Positions 52,961 through 61,684 of a stretch of DNA of 64,000 nucleotides are shown here, one piece after another. Position numbers and translations under genes: made by a program. Under the pieces are notes generated by a model, which was given only the letters and a program-made list of their open reading frames with translations, ran no database searches and had not been told where the DNA came from. This DNA is from Sphingomonas arvum (lineage in GTDB: Bacteria > Pseudomonadota > Alphaproteobacteria > Sphingomonadales > Sphingomonadaceae), in the NCBI RefSeq assembly GCF_026013565.1, contig NZ_JAPDOB010000001.1:930001-994000 (forward strand). The letters are read 5' to 3'. Every line of letters starts with the position of its first letter. Position 1 is the stretch's first letter.

Positions 52961-54451
52961 CTAGGCGGCCGGCGCCAGCCGGCTGGTCAGCGAACGGGCG
53001 AGGGTGCCGATTTCGGCCAGCACCTCGCGCCCGGCCCGGTTGAGCAGCAGGCAGGGCAGCACCACCGCATAGGCCGCGATCCCGGCGACCGCGACAAAGG
53101 CGAACAGCCCGATCGAATGGTCCAGCTGCCGCACCAGCAGGGTCACCACGGCAAGGCACAGTGGCACCCCGGCCAGGAACGGCACCAGCGCCCGACCCAT
53201 GTCGCCGAACCGCACCGGCCCGACCCTCGTGGCATACCACAGCATCACTGGCGTCCGGATGAGCTCGCTCACCGCATAGGCCATGGCGACGCCCACCGCG
53301 CCCCACGGCAGGCCGATGACGAACGCCACCGACGAATAGATGCTGGTCGCGACGCTCGACACCATGGCGTCGCGCGGCCGGTCCTGGCTGACGAACAGCA
53401 TGGTCAGCGGCCCTGTCGCCAGCTGCCCCAGGCACGCCACCGCCAGCCAGGCGAAGATGCGCGCGCCGCCGACCCATTGCGGCCCCATCACCAGCGCCAC
53501 CGCCTCCCGCGCCGCGCCCGCCAGCAGGGCGATGCCCGGCACCGTCAGCAGCAGCGAGAACTGGAACGCCAGCAGGAACATTCGCCGATACCGCTCCGGG
53601 TCGCCCCGGTTCTGGCTCAGCATCGGCACCACCAGCCGCAGCAGCGGGTTGTGCACGAACAGGATCGGCATCAGCACCACCTTGGACGCCCGGTCGTAGA
53701 AGCCCAGCGGAGTCGTGCCCCACACCCGGCCGATCAGCACCTTGTCCAGGTTGCGCCCGAAATAGGTCGCGACCGACCCCACGGTGAAGTGCGCCCCGAA
53801 CCGGATCACGTCCGCCACCTGCGCCAGCGGCGCGCGCTTGCCGGGCCGCCACCCGCTGAACAGCCAACTCAGCACGAACCCGCCGAACGCCGGCCCGAAG
53901 CTCAGGAGGTAGATCGCCCAATAGGTATGCCAGATCGCCGCCGCCCCGATCGCCAGAACCGTCCCCAGCAGCAGTGACAGCCCGTCGATCAGCGCCAGCT
54001 GCCCGAAATGCAGCTGGCGGTTCAGCAACGTCATGTGCTGCGCCGCCAGCGCCCCGAACAGGATCAGCAGCCCGGACGCCGCCGTCGGCAGCGCCACTCG
54101 CGGCTCCTCGTAGAACGCCGCCACCAACGGCGCCGCCACCACCAGCAGCAGGCACAGCCCCCCGCCGATCGCCGCGTTCAGCCAGAACACGGTGCTCAGC
54201 TCCTCGTCGGAGATGCGTTCGCGCTGCAGCGTCGCCAGGCTCAGGCCCGCTTCCTGGAAGATGGTGGCAAAGGCGATGATCGGGAACACCATGCCCATCA
54301 CGCCGAAGTCGTCCGGCGTCAGCAGGCGTGCCAGCACCACGATGGAGATGACGTGCAGCACCGCCCGGCTGCCCGCCGCCGCCGCCGTCACGATCGCCCC
54401 GCTGACCGCCTTCTTGCGGTAGCCGGCGGGCGCAGGCGCTGGGTCGCTCAT
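52961..54451 (-). CDS. Polysaccharide flippase, Wzx/MATE superfamily
   Basis: 496 residues from ATG at 54451; about 12-14 hydrophobic helices. 'RKKAVSGAIVTAAAAGSRAVLHVISIVVLARLLTPDDFGVMGM' is the usual N-terminus of the lipid-linked oligosaccharide flippase group, and 'GRNLDKVLIGRVWGTTPLGFYDRASKVV' recurs in the WzxC/lipopolysaccharide biosynthesis subgroup. It moves undecaprenyl-linked repeats across the inner membrane. Convergent with the GT2 gene. The main operon at 1-11 kb lacks a flippase, so this one could also serve it. Confidence 0.87.
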   Translation of the reverse strand: MSDPAPAPAGYRKKAVSGAIVTAAAAGSRAVLHVISIVVLARLLTPDDFGVMGMVFPIIAFATIFQEAGLSLATLQRERISDEELSTVFWLNAAIGGGLCLLLVVAAPLVAAFYEEPRVALPTAASGLLILFGALAAQHMTLLNRQLHFGQLALIDGLSLLLGTVLAIGAAAIWHTYWAIYLLSFGPAFGGFVLSWLFSGWRPGKRAPLAQVADVIRFGAHFTVGSVATYFGRNLDKVLIGRVWGTTPLGFYDRASKVVLMPILFVHNPLLRLVVPMLSQNRGDPERYRRMFLLAFQFSLLLTVPGIALLAGAAREAVALVMGPQWVGGARIFAWLAVACLGQLATGPLTMLFVSQDRPRDAMVSSVATSIYSSVAFVIGLPWGAVGVAMAYAVSELIRTPVMLWYATRVGPVRFGDMGRALVPFLAGVPLCLAVVTLLVRQLDHSIGLFAFVAVAGIAAYAVVLPCLLLNRAGREVLAEIGTLARSLTSRLAPAA

Positions 54452-54609
54452 CTCGGCAGAACCGTCCACTGAAGTCTTGATCCTTGGCAGTCGACCCCGG
54501 GCCGGTCCCCGCGTCCCCCATAGCGCAACAAGCCACCGATGCGAGCCCAAAGCCCGCTGCGCTGCCCCGAGCCTTGCACAATAGGGTTTCGCCCGCTTGG
54601 CTTCCCGCC

Positions 54610-55445
54610 ATGGCCACTTCCCCGCCGCGCCGCCGCCGCCCGTTCCACCCCGACGAGCTCAGCCACTTCCTCCGCGAGCTGGCCCGCACCGGCAACGTCA
54701 CCCTTGCCGCCGCCGCGATCGGCCGGCCCAAGGGCTGCCTGTACGTCCGCCGCCGCTCCGACGCCGCCTTCGCCCTGCGCTTCGAACAGGCGCTGGCGCT
54801 GTTCCGGGATGGCGGAGCGCCGGGCGGCTACGTCGTCCAGCGTGGCGGGCCGGGCGGCCGGGTCCAGCTGCGCCGCGCCGCGCCGCGGGCGTTGCGCCCG
54901 GCCGACCTCGAACGCTACCTCCTCACCCTGGCGGCGACCGGCAGCTTCCGCCTCGCCACGACGGCCGTCGCCGCACCCGTCGGGCCATGCTCAACCGCCG
55001 CCTCCGCGACCCCGTCTTCGCCCGCGCCGAAGCCCGCGCACTCAAGACCGGGATCGCCGCGCTGGAGGCCGAGCTCGTCCACAGCGCGCTGGCCGCCCTT
55101 GGCGAGCAGGGCGAGTCCGACTGGCTGGACGACCTTGGCCCCATGCCCGGCGGACCCGGCGCGGCCAAGCGCCAGGCCCCCGCCGACCTCCCCGGCACGG
55201 CGTTCCCGATGAGCGCGGACGACGCGATGCTGATGCTGTCGCGCTACTGGCGCAAGCAGGAGCGGCAGGCTGCCGGGCGGGTCCGGGCGGAGCGGGCAGG
55301 GCAGGGCCGGACGAGGACCAGGGCCGCTGGTTCACGCCGGAACGTGGAAGTAGTGAAGGAGCCGCGGGACCATGCCGCCGACGTGACGCGCCTGGCGGAG
55401 CATCTGGCGCAGTTCGGAGCGCGGGTGCTTGCAGGGGAGGAATAG
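54610..55445 (+). pseudogene. Frameshifted two-repeat protein (terminase-small-subunit-like helical repeat)
   Basis: Reading from ATG 54610 gives 'HFLRELARTGNVTLAAAAIGRPKGCLYVRRRSDAAFALRFEQAL' and then 'YLLTLAATGSFRLATTAV', a second copy of the same unit. The second repeat continues in another frame as 'AMLNRRLRDPVFARAEARALK', and that frame stays open to 55445. Inserting one base near 54970 joins them as 'TAVGRTRRAMLNRRLRD', matching repeat one. So a single base appears to be missing. Sequencing error, a broken gene or slippage cannot be told apart here. The helical repeat resembles terminase small-subunit motifs; no phage genes are near. Confidence 0.6.
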
Positions 55446-55523
55446 CGCTCTCAGCGCCTCAACTCGCCGCAGCGCGCCTAGCGTGCTCTTGCCTAATCGT
55501 TCCCGCTATGTTCTCGGTTGCGG

Positions 55524-55706
55524 ATGGACCGCGACCGTCTCTCCCTGATTCTCCAGAGTGCCCCGGCCTGGGTTCGCCTTGGCCTGACCGTGCCCGACCC
55601 CCGCCTGCGCGAGCGGGCCGCCGATGCGCTGGCCGCAACGATCGTCGAGCGGCTGGACGAGCCGATCCGGATCGAGGACCGCAACCAGCTTGTCCTGCCG
55701 TTGTGA
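55524..55706 (+). CDS. Small conserved-looking protein, unknown function
   Basis: 60 residues from ATG at 55524. 'MDRDRLSLILQSAPAWVRLGLTVPDPRLRERAADALAATIVERL' forms a compact helical domain, with a short beta-like tail ending 'DRNQLVLPL'. Codon use matches the host, unlike the ATPase gene downstream. No family name is known to me. Similar short sequences recur in sphingomonads. Confidence 0.55.
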   Translation: MDRDRLSLILQSAPAWVRLGLTVPDPRLRERAADALAATIVERLDEPIRIEDRNQLVLPL

Positions 55707-55808
55707 AGTGCAGGCGAACATGGATACAAGAGGCTACCGATGTTCCTTGCCGCACGGCAATCTTAAGCGGATTTAGAAGATCGGCCTAGTTGCTCGTCGG
55801 GAGGCAAG

Positions 55809-57080
55809 ATGAACGTTTTCGAAGTATTCACTCCGACTGATACCCCGACTGTGACGTACGTAGACCGCCGCGACCGCGCGCTTGAAGCAGCACTGCGGAA
55901 TGCGCTCCGCACACCAAAGATGATTACCTCGCTTTCGGGTCCCTCCAAGAGCGGCAAGACTGTCCTCATCAAGAAGGTTCTTGATCCCGACAGCCTGATT
56001 TCAATCTCTGGCGCGGCAATCAAGAGCGCCGACGACTTATGGAACCGAGTGCTCAATTGGATGGATGCTCCTAGCGAGCAAACCAAATCCAGCGACCACG
56101 AGGTGACACTGAAGGCCGAAGCCAAAGGCGGCGGAAAGGTAAAAATCCCGCTTATCGCTGAAGGTGCTGCCGAAGCCTCTGCCGGGGGAGAATATGCATA
56201 CGGCAGAGGCACGGAAGCTCGACATACACGAGGAGGGATTGATCAGGTCATCAAGGAGATTGCGGGAGGGGATTTCGTCCTATTTATCGACGATTATCAC
56301 TATATGGACCGCGATGTTCAGGCTGAAGTAGCGCGTCAGCTCAAAGAGGCAGCCGAAGCTGGGGTCAAGATTTGTACCGCTAGCGTGCCACACCGAAAAG
56401 ATGATGTGCTCCGTGGCAATTCTGAACTTCGTGGCCGGGTTCAAGCTATTGATTTCGAGTACTGGCTCCCTGGTGAGATTGAGCAGATTGTAACTCAAGG
56501 TTTTAGTGCCTTAAATGTTGACCTTCCAAAAGAAAACCGTGCGCGGTTAGTACAAGAGTCCTTCGGTTCACCTCAACTAATGCAGCAGATCTGCCTGCAG
56601 ACATGCCTTCGCGCGAATATCGAGAACACATTACCCGAGAAACAAGAGATTGTATTCACCAAAGATGCGATCGAGAGTGTGCTGGAACAAGCATCCACTA
56701 CAACCGATTTCTCAAGTCTTCTCGAAGGTTTGCACAATGGGCCGAAACCACGCGGTGCGCCGCGAAACCAATTTCACTTCAACGATGGAACGCGCGGTGA
56801 TGTTTATCGGTGTATCCTCCTGGCTTTCAAGTGCGACCCACCGCGCTTAGCCTACAGCTACGATGACATTTACCAGCTGACTAGAAGAGTTTGCATCGAA
56901 GAAGCACCGCCGGGCTCAAGCATTGCCTCTGCTCTTGAGCAATTGCCACAGCTCGCAGAAAATCTCGAACCTCGCTCCCAGATAATCGAGTGGAGTGACG
57001 ACGTGTTCGATATCGTTGACCCTTACTTCCTCTATTTCCTGCGCTGCTCTTCGAAACTTAAGAACCTCGCGAAGACTTGA
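55809..57080 (+). CDS. Low-GC P-loop ATPase (ATPase_2/STAND-like), accessory gene
   Basis: 423 residues. Walker A 'GPSKSGKT' at 44-51, Walker B 'FVLFIDDYHY' at 156-165 and a sensor-like 'KICTASVPHRKDDV' after it. Then a helical lid, and a C-terminal 'DIVDPYFLYFLRCSS', as in ORC/ATPase_2 proteins. Residues 95-135 are Lys/Gly/Glu-rich and may be flexible. Codon use (ATT, TTA, AAA, GTA) is visibly more AT-rich than all neighbours, so recent transfer is likely. It stands alone between a small gene and hemF. Single-gene defence systems often look like this, but no effector domain is recognisable. Confidence 0.75.
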   Translation: MNVFEVFTPTDTPTVTYVDRRDRALEAALRNALRTPKMITSLSGPSKSGKTVLIKKVLDPDSLISISGAAIKSADDLWNRVLNWMDAPSEQTKSSDHEVTLKAEAKGGGKVKIPLIAEGAAEASAGGEYAYGRGTEARHTRGGIDQVIKEIAGGDFVLFIDDYHYMDRDVQAEVARQLKEAAEAGVKICTASVPHRKDDVLRGNSELRGRVQAIDFEYWLPGEIEQIVTQGFSALNVDLPKENRARLVQESFGSPQLMQQICLQTCLRANIENTLPEKQEIVFTKDAIESVLEQASTTTDFSSLLEGLHNGPKPRGAPRNQFHFNDGTRGDVYRCILLAFKCDPPRLAYSYDDIYQLTRRVCIEEAPPGSSIASALEQLPQLAENLEPRSQIIEWSDDVFDIVDPYFLYFLRCSSKLKNLAKT

Positions 57081-57147
57081 ACGGATCGGAAGTGATTGAG
57101 GGGTTGGCGCTGCGCGGCGTCCTCGCTGTACTCGGCGGCTGGCCTGG

Positions 57148-57987
57148 CTAGCGCCAGGCCGCCAAGGGCGGCAGGCTCATCAGGATGGCGTCGATGTTGC
57201 CGCCGGTCTTCAGGCCGAACAGCGTGCCCCGGTCGTACAGCAGGTTGAACTCGACGTAGCGCCCGCGGAAGGTCAGCAGGCGATCCATGTCGCCGGCGTC
57301 GAACGGCTGGTCCATGCGGCGGCGAACGATGGGCGGGAAGGCCGCCAGGAAGGCTTCGCCGACCGCCCGGGTGAAGGCGAAGTTGGCGTCGAAGTCGCCC
57401 TCCAGCCGGTCGTAGAAGATGCCGCCGACCCCGCGCGCGACCTGGCGGTGGGGCAGCCAGAAATACTCCTCCGCCCACTTGGCGTACCGCTCGTAATAGT
57501 CCGCCCCGTGCGCGTCACAGGCGCGCTTCAGCTCGGCATGGAAGTCGGCCGTGTCCTCGGGATAGGGGATCGCGGGGTTTAGGTCCGCGCCCCCGCCGAA
57601 CCAGCGCTTGCCCGTCGTTAGGAACCGCGTGTTCATGTGCACGGCCGGCACGTGCGGGTTGGCCATGTGCGCGACCAGGCTGATGCCGGTGGCGAAGAAG
57701 CTCGGGTCGTCTTCGGTGCCGGGGATGCTGCTGGCGAACTCGGGCGCGAACTGGCCATGGACGGTGGATACGTTGACGCCCACCTTCTCGAATACCCGGC
57801 CACCCATCTGCCCGCGCACGCCGCCGCCACCTGGCTGGCCGCTATGATCCGTCCGCTCCCACGGCGTGTAGGCGAAGCTCGCGTCCGATCCCGCTTCCCG
57901 CTCGATCGCCTCGAACTCGGTGCAGATGCGATTCCGCAGGGCTTCGAACCAGGTGCGGGCGGCGGCTTGCTGGGGATCGAGTTGCAT
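57148..57987 (-). CDS. hemF: Oxygen-dependent coproporphyrinogen III oxidase
   Basis: 279 residues from ATG at 57987. Family blocks 'GGGVRGQMGGRVFEKVGVNVSTVHG', 'NPHVPAVHMNTRF', 'WFGGGADLNPAIPYPEDTADFH' and 'GRYVEFNLLYDRGTLFGLKTGGN' are all present. It decarboxylates two propionates in heme synthesis using O2. Its stop lies inside a perfect inverted repeat, GGCCTGGC/GCCAGGCC, at 57141-57160. Confidence 0.95.
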   Translation of the reverse strand: MQLDPQQAAARTWFEALRNRICTEFEAIEREAGSDASFAYTPWERTDHSGQPGGGGVRGQMGGRVFEKVGVNVSTVHGQFAPEFASSIPGTEDDPSFFATGISLVAHMANPHVPAVHMNTRFLTTGKRWFGGGADLNPAIPYPEDTADFHAELKRACDAHGADYYERYAKWAEEYFWLPHRQVARGVGGIFYDRLEGDFDANFAFTRAVGEAFLAAFPPIVRRRMDQPFDAGDMDRLLTFRGRYVEFNLLYDRGTLFGLKTGGNIDAILMSLPPLAAWR

Positions 57988-58198
57988 GGCCGAACCGATA
58001 GGGCAGGCGCCGCGCCTTGCGAAGGCCGCCTTTTCCGCGAACGTTTCGCAGGTCAAATCTTGTGCTTGGCGGACGGGCTGGGCCTCGCTATCAGGCCCGC
58101 CAATCCGTCCGGGGGGCAAACCGGGGCGGGATGGTTTGTGGCGTGTGCCTTTCGATCCTCTCGGAAGCGGCGCCGTCTACATCGTGGCAAGGATTTCG

Positions 58199-58786
58199 AT
58201 GGCTACTGTGAGTGAACCCGCTCAGCCGATGATGCCCGGCGAACCGGTCGCCGATGCGAGCGGGCAGGGCGTTCGCCGCCGCGACTTCATCAACATCGCC
58301 GCGACCAGCTTCGCCGGCGTCGGCGCGGGCGTGGCGATCGTGCCGCTGCTGATGCAGTTCGCGCCGTCCGCCGACGTGCAGGCGCTGTCCACCACGGAGG
58401 TGGATATCTCCAAGATCCAGCCGGGCCAGGGCATCAAGGCCGTGTGGCGCAAGCAGCCGGTGTTCATCCGCAACCTGCTGCCGGCCGAGATCGCCGCCGC
58501 CAACAAGGTCGACGTGGGCTCGCTCCGCGATCCGCAGTCGCTGGCCGACCGGACCAAGCCGGGCAAGGCCAACTGGCTGATCACGCTTGGCGTCTGCACC
58601 CACCTGGGTTGCGTGCCGCTGGGCATCGGCGAGGGCGAGAACCGGGGCGAGTATGGCGGCTATTTCTGCCCGTGCCACGGGTCGGCCTACGATACGGCCG
58701 GCCGCATCCGCAAAGGTCCGGCGCCCAAGAATCTGGTCGTCCCCGAATACAGCTTCACGTCCCCCACGGTCGTGCAGATCGGTTGA
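58199..58786 (+). CDS. petA: Ubiquinol-cytochrome c reductase iron-sulfur (Rieske) subunit
   Basis: 195 residues from ATG at 58199 with AAGGA upstream. Tat-type anchor 'RRRDFINIAATSFAGVGAG' then a transmembrane helix. Rieske cluster ligands CTHLGC at 133-138 and CPCHGS at 157-162. It passes electrons from ubiquinol to cytochrome c1. First gene of petABC; 211 bases to the divergent hemF contain no gene. Confidence 0.96.
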   Translation: MATVSEPAQPMMPGEPVADASGQGVRRRDFINIAATSFAGVGAGVAIVPLLMQFAPSADVQALSTTEVDISKIQPGQGIKAVWRKQPVFIRNLLPAEIAAANKVDVGSLRDPQSLADRTKPGKANWLITLGVCTHLGCVPLGIGEGENRGEYGGYFCPCHGSAYDTAGRIRKGPAPKNLVVPEYSFTSPTVVQIG

Positions 58787-58798
58787 GGTAGCACACAC

Positions 58799-60118
58799 AT
58801 GAGCTTTGCCTGGGCCAAGCCCTACGAACCCACCAGCCCCTTCATGAAGTGGGTGGACGAGCGGCTGCCGGTGCCGCGGCTCGTCTACGGCGCGATCGGC
58901 GGCGGTTACCCCGTCCCGCGCAACCTCAACTACTTCTGGAACTTCGGCGTGCTCGCCGGCCTGGCGCTGATGATCCAGATCATTACCGGCATCGTGCTGG
59001 CCATGCACTACTACAGCTACGCGGGCGGCGCGTTCGACAGTGTCGAGCGGATCATGCGCGACGTGCCGGCCGGCTGGGTGCTGCGCTACGTCCACCAGAA
59101 CGGCGCCAGCTTCTTCTTCGCGATCATCTACATCCACATCTTCCGCGGCCTGTTCTACGGCTCGTACAAGGCGCCGCGCGAAATGGTGTGGATGCTCGGC
59201 GTCACCATCTACCTGCTGATGATGGCGACCGCCTTCATGGGCTACGTCCTGCCTTGGGGGCAGATGAGCTACTGGGGCGCGCAGGTCATCACCGGCTTCT
59301 TCTCGGCCATTCCGGTCGTGGGTGAGCCGCTGCGCATCTTCCTGCTGGGCGGCTACGCCCCGGACCAGGCCGCGCTGACCCGCTTCTTCTCGCTCCACTA
59401 CCTGCTGCCATTCATCATCGCCGCCGTAACCATCCTGAAAATCTGGGCCCTGCACATCCCGGGTTCGTCGAACCCGACCGGCGTGGACGTGAAGGACGAG
59501 AAGGACACGCTGCCCTTTCACCCGTTCTACACGGCGAAGGACGGCTTCGGCATTGGCGTGGCGCTGCTCATCTTCTCGATCTTCATCTTTTTCCTGCCGT
59601 ACAGCTTAGGCCATCCGGACAACTACATCGAGGCGAACCCGCTGGTGACCCCGGCGCACATCGTTCCCGAATGGTACTTTTGGCCGTTCTACGCGATCCT
59701 GCGCAGCTTCACGGTGGACTTCATCCTGCCGGCCAAGCTGTGGGGCGTGCTGGCGATGTTCAGCGCGGTGCTGGTGTTGTTCTTCCTAACCTGGCTTGAT
59801 CGCTCGCCGGTGCGCTCGTCGAGCTACCGTCCGGTGTACAAGATCTTCTTCTGGGTGCTGGTCGCGGACATCATCGTTCTCGGCTACGTCGGCCAGGCGC
59901 ACATCACGCCGCTCAACGTCGCCTTGGGGCAAGTCGCCTCGGCTTACTACTTCCTGCACTTCCTCATCATCCTGCCGCTGGTGTCCAAGTTCGAGCGGCC
60001 GCTGCCGCTGCCGAACTCGATCAGCGAAAGCGTGCTGCACGGCGAGAAGCAGGAGAGCGCACCGTTCGGGCTCGCCACGACCGGCAGCACCACCGCCGCT
60101 CCGGCCGCGGCCGAGTAA
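58799..60118 (+). CDS. petB: Cytochrome b of the bc1 complex
   Basis: 439 residues, eight or more transmembrane helices. Heme-binding histidines in 'GIVLAMHYYSY', 'ASFFFAIIYIHIFRGLFYGSY' and 'FSLHYLLPFIIAAVTILKIWALHIPGSSNP'; the quinol-oxidation PEWY loop in 'VPEWYFWPFYAILRS'. Carries both hemes b and both quinone sites. Full length b (not split b6/subunit IV). A Ser/Thr/Ala-rich tail of about 30 residues follows. Confidence 0.97.
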   Translation: MSFAWAKPYEPTSPFMKWVDERLPVPRLVYGAIGGGYPVPRNLNYFWNFGVLAGLALMIQIITGIVLAMHYYSYAGGAFDSVERIMRDVPAGWVLRYVHQNGASFFFAIIYIHIFRGLFYGSYKAPREMVWMLGVTIYLLMMATAFMGYVLPWGQMSYWGAQVITGFFSAIPVVGEPLRIFLLGGYAPDQAALTRFFSLHYLLPFIIAAVTILKIWALHIPGSSNPTGVDVKDEKDTLPFHPFYTAKDGFGIGVALLIFSIFIFFLPYSLGHPDNYIEANPLVTPAHIVPEWYFWPFYAILRSFTVDFILPAKLWGVLAMFSAVLVLFFLTWLDRSPVRSSSYRPVYKIFFWVLVADIIVLGYVGQAHITPLNVALGQVASAYYFLHFLIILPLVSKFERPLPLPNSISESVLHGEKQESAPFGLATTGSTTAAPAAAE

Positions 60119-60133
60119 GGGGTTTACAGGACA

Positions 60134-61078
60134 ATGGTCCGCATCATCGGTTTCTTCATCGGCCTCGGCTTCGTCGGCGTCCTCCTACTCTCCCTTATTG
60201 TGAACGGAGTGGATTCGATCAAGAATCCGCCGCCTGCGACCGCCGAGGAGGAGTTCCATCTCGGTGCCAAGGATGTGCGGTTCGCCTCAGACGGTGCGTT
60301 CGGCCGATTTGATCGCGAGCAGGTGCAGCGCGGCTTCCAGATCTATAAGGAAGTCTGCTCGGCTTGCCACAGCCTGAAATATGTCAGCTTCTACCAGCTG
60401 AAGGACCTCGGCTACAACGAGGCGGAGGTGAAGGCGATCGCCAACCAGTGGGCGATCGAGGTGCCGACGGTGAACCCCGAGACGGGTGAACCGAGCACCC
60501 GCAAGGCGCTGATCTCCGACCGTTTCCCGAGCCCCTACGCCAACGAAACGGCCGCTCGCGCCGCCAACAACAACGCGCTGCCACCCGATCTAAGCCTGAT
60601 CACTGAATCGCGTGAAGGCGGGGCGCATTACGTCTACTCGTTGCTGACCGGGTACCGGAACCAGCAGGGCTACCGGAACGCCAAGGGCCAGGAGTTGCTG
60701 AAGGAGTTCCCGGACGTGAAGACGCCCGCCGGGCTGCACTTCAATCCATACTTTGCGAACCTCAACATCGCCATGCCGCCGCCACTGACGTCCGACGGAC
60801 AGGTGACCTTCGCTGACGGCACCAAGAGCACGGTTGACCAGATGGCCAAGGATGTGTCCGCGTTCCTGGTGTGGACGGCGGAGCCGACGCTGGAGAACCG
60901 GCACCGGGCCGGCTGGGTAACCATGCTGTTCCTGCTGACTGCGACCGTGTTGGCCTATCTTGCGTACCGCAACCTATGGGCGAACGCGAAGCGCGAGGTG
61001 TCCGTGCGCGGTCCGCTCGAGCCGGCGTTCCGCGAGCGGATGAACGAGCAAAAGGCGGAGCGCGGCATCGCCGGCTGA
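60134..61078 (+). CDS. petC: Cytochrome c1 of the bc1 complex
   Basis: 314 residues. N-terminal membrane helix, heme-attachment CSACH at 75-79, conserved 'PPDLSLITESREGGAHYVYSLLTGY' and 'NPYFANLNIAMPPPL' with the axial Met. C-terminal anchor helix 'MLFLLTATVLAYLAY'. It completes the petABC operon and delivers electrons to soluble cytochrome c. A terminator follows. Confidence 0.96.
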   Translation: MVRIIGFFIGLGFVGVLLLSLIVNGVDSIKNPPPATAEEEFHLGAKDVRFASDGAFGRFDREQVQRGFQIYKEVCSACHSLKYVSFYQLKDLGYNEAEVKAIANQWAIEVPTVNPETGEPSTRKALISDRFPSPYANETAARAANNNALPPDLSLITESREGGAHYVYSLLTGYRNQQGYRNAKGQELLKEFPDVKTPAGLHFNPYFANLNIAMPPPLTSDGQVTFADGTKSTVDQMAKDVSAFLVWTAEPTLENRHRAGWVTMLFLLTATVLAYLAYRNLWANAKREVSVRGPLEPAFRERMNEQKAERGIAG

Positions 61079-61104
61079 GCCGATCCATGATGGGACGAGA
61101 AGGA

Positions 61105-61139
61105 GGGCTCTCGCCGAAAGGCGCGGGCCCTTCTTTGTT
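61105..61139 (+). terminator. Terminator after petABC
   Basis: GGGCTCTCGCC, loop GAAA, GGCGCGGGCCC (one mismatch, one G-T), followed by TTCTTTG. It separates the bc1 operon from apt. Confidence 0.75.
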
Positions 61140-61150
61140 GGGGAACAACG

Positions 61151-61684
61151 GTGACGATTGACCAGCTCCGTGAGCTCGTCCGGACAATCCCGAATTATCC
61201 TAAGCCCGGCATCCAGTTCCGGGACGTGACCACCCTGCTGCTCCATCAGCAAGGCCTGAGCGAGACGGTGGAGCGGCTTGCCGTGAGCGTAGCGGACAAG
61301 CCTGACCTCATCGCCGCCATTGAGGCGCGGGGTTTCGTGGTTGGAGCAGCGCTGGCAGTGCGGCTTGGCTGCGGGCTGTTGCTGATCCGCAAGGATGGCA
61401 AGCTGCCGGGCGAGACCATCGCCGAGGATTATGCGCTGGAGTACGGCAAGGATCGGTTGGCGATGCACATCGACGCTTGCACTATCGGGCAACGGGTATT
61501 GATCGTCGACGACTTGCTGGCGACTGGCGGCACGGCGCTCGCTGCGGCACGACTGGTACGGCGCGTGGGAGGAGTGATCACGGGAGCTCGATTTGTGATC
61601 GACCTGCCGGAGCTGGGCGGGGGCAAAGCGCTGCGAGCGGACGGGATCGAGGTTGCTGCGCTTATGGAGTTCGCGGGCGCATAG
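61151..61684 (+). CDS. apt: Adenine phosphoribosyltransferase
   Basis: 177 residues from GTG at 61151. 'IPNYPKPGIQFRDVTTLL', 'EARGFVVGAALAVRL' and the PRPP-binding 'VLIVDDLLATGGTALAA' are diagnostic. It salvages adenine to AMP. The 3' end overlaps the convergent DUF72 gene by 23 bases. Confidence 0.95.
   Translation: MTIDQLRELVRTIPNYPKPGIQFRDVTTLLLHQQGLSETVERLAVSVADKPDLIAAIEARGFVVGAALAVRLGCGLLLIRKDGKLPGETIAEDYALEYGKDRLAMHIDACTIGQRVLIVDDLLATGGTALAAARLVRRVGGVITGARFVIDLPELGGGKALRADGIEVAALMEFAGA

Noticed and set aside
54610-55445. Prophage remnant suggested by the terminase-like helical repeat
   Set aside because: No integrase, portal, capsid or attachment-site-like repeats are nearby; the resemblance is limited to a short helical motif.
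57141-57160. Inverted repeat at the hemF stop as a terminator
   Set aside because: Perfect 8-base stem but no T-run follows on the minus strand, so it is recorded only as a repeat within the hemF entry.
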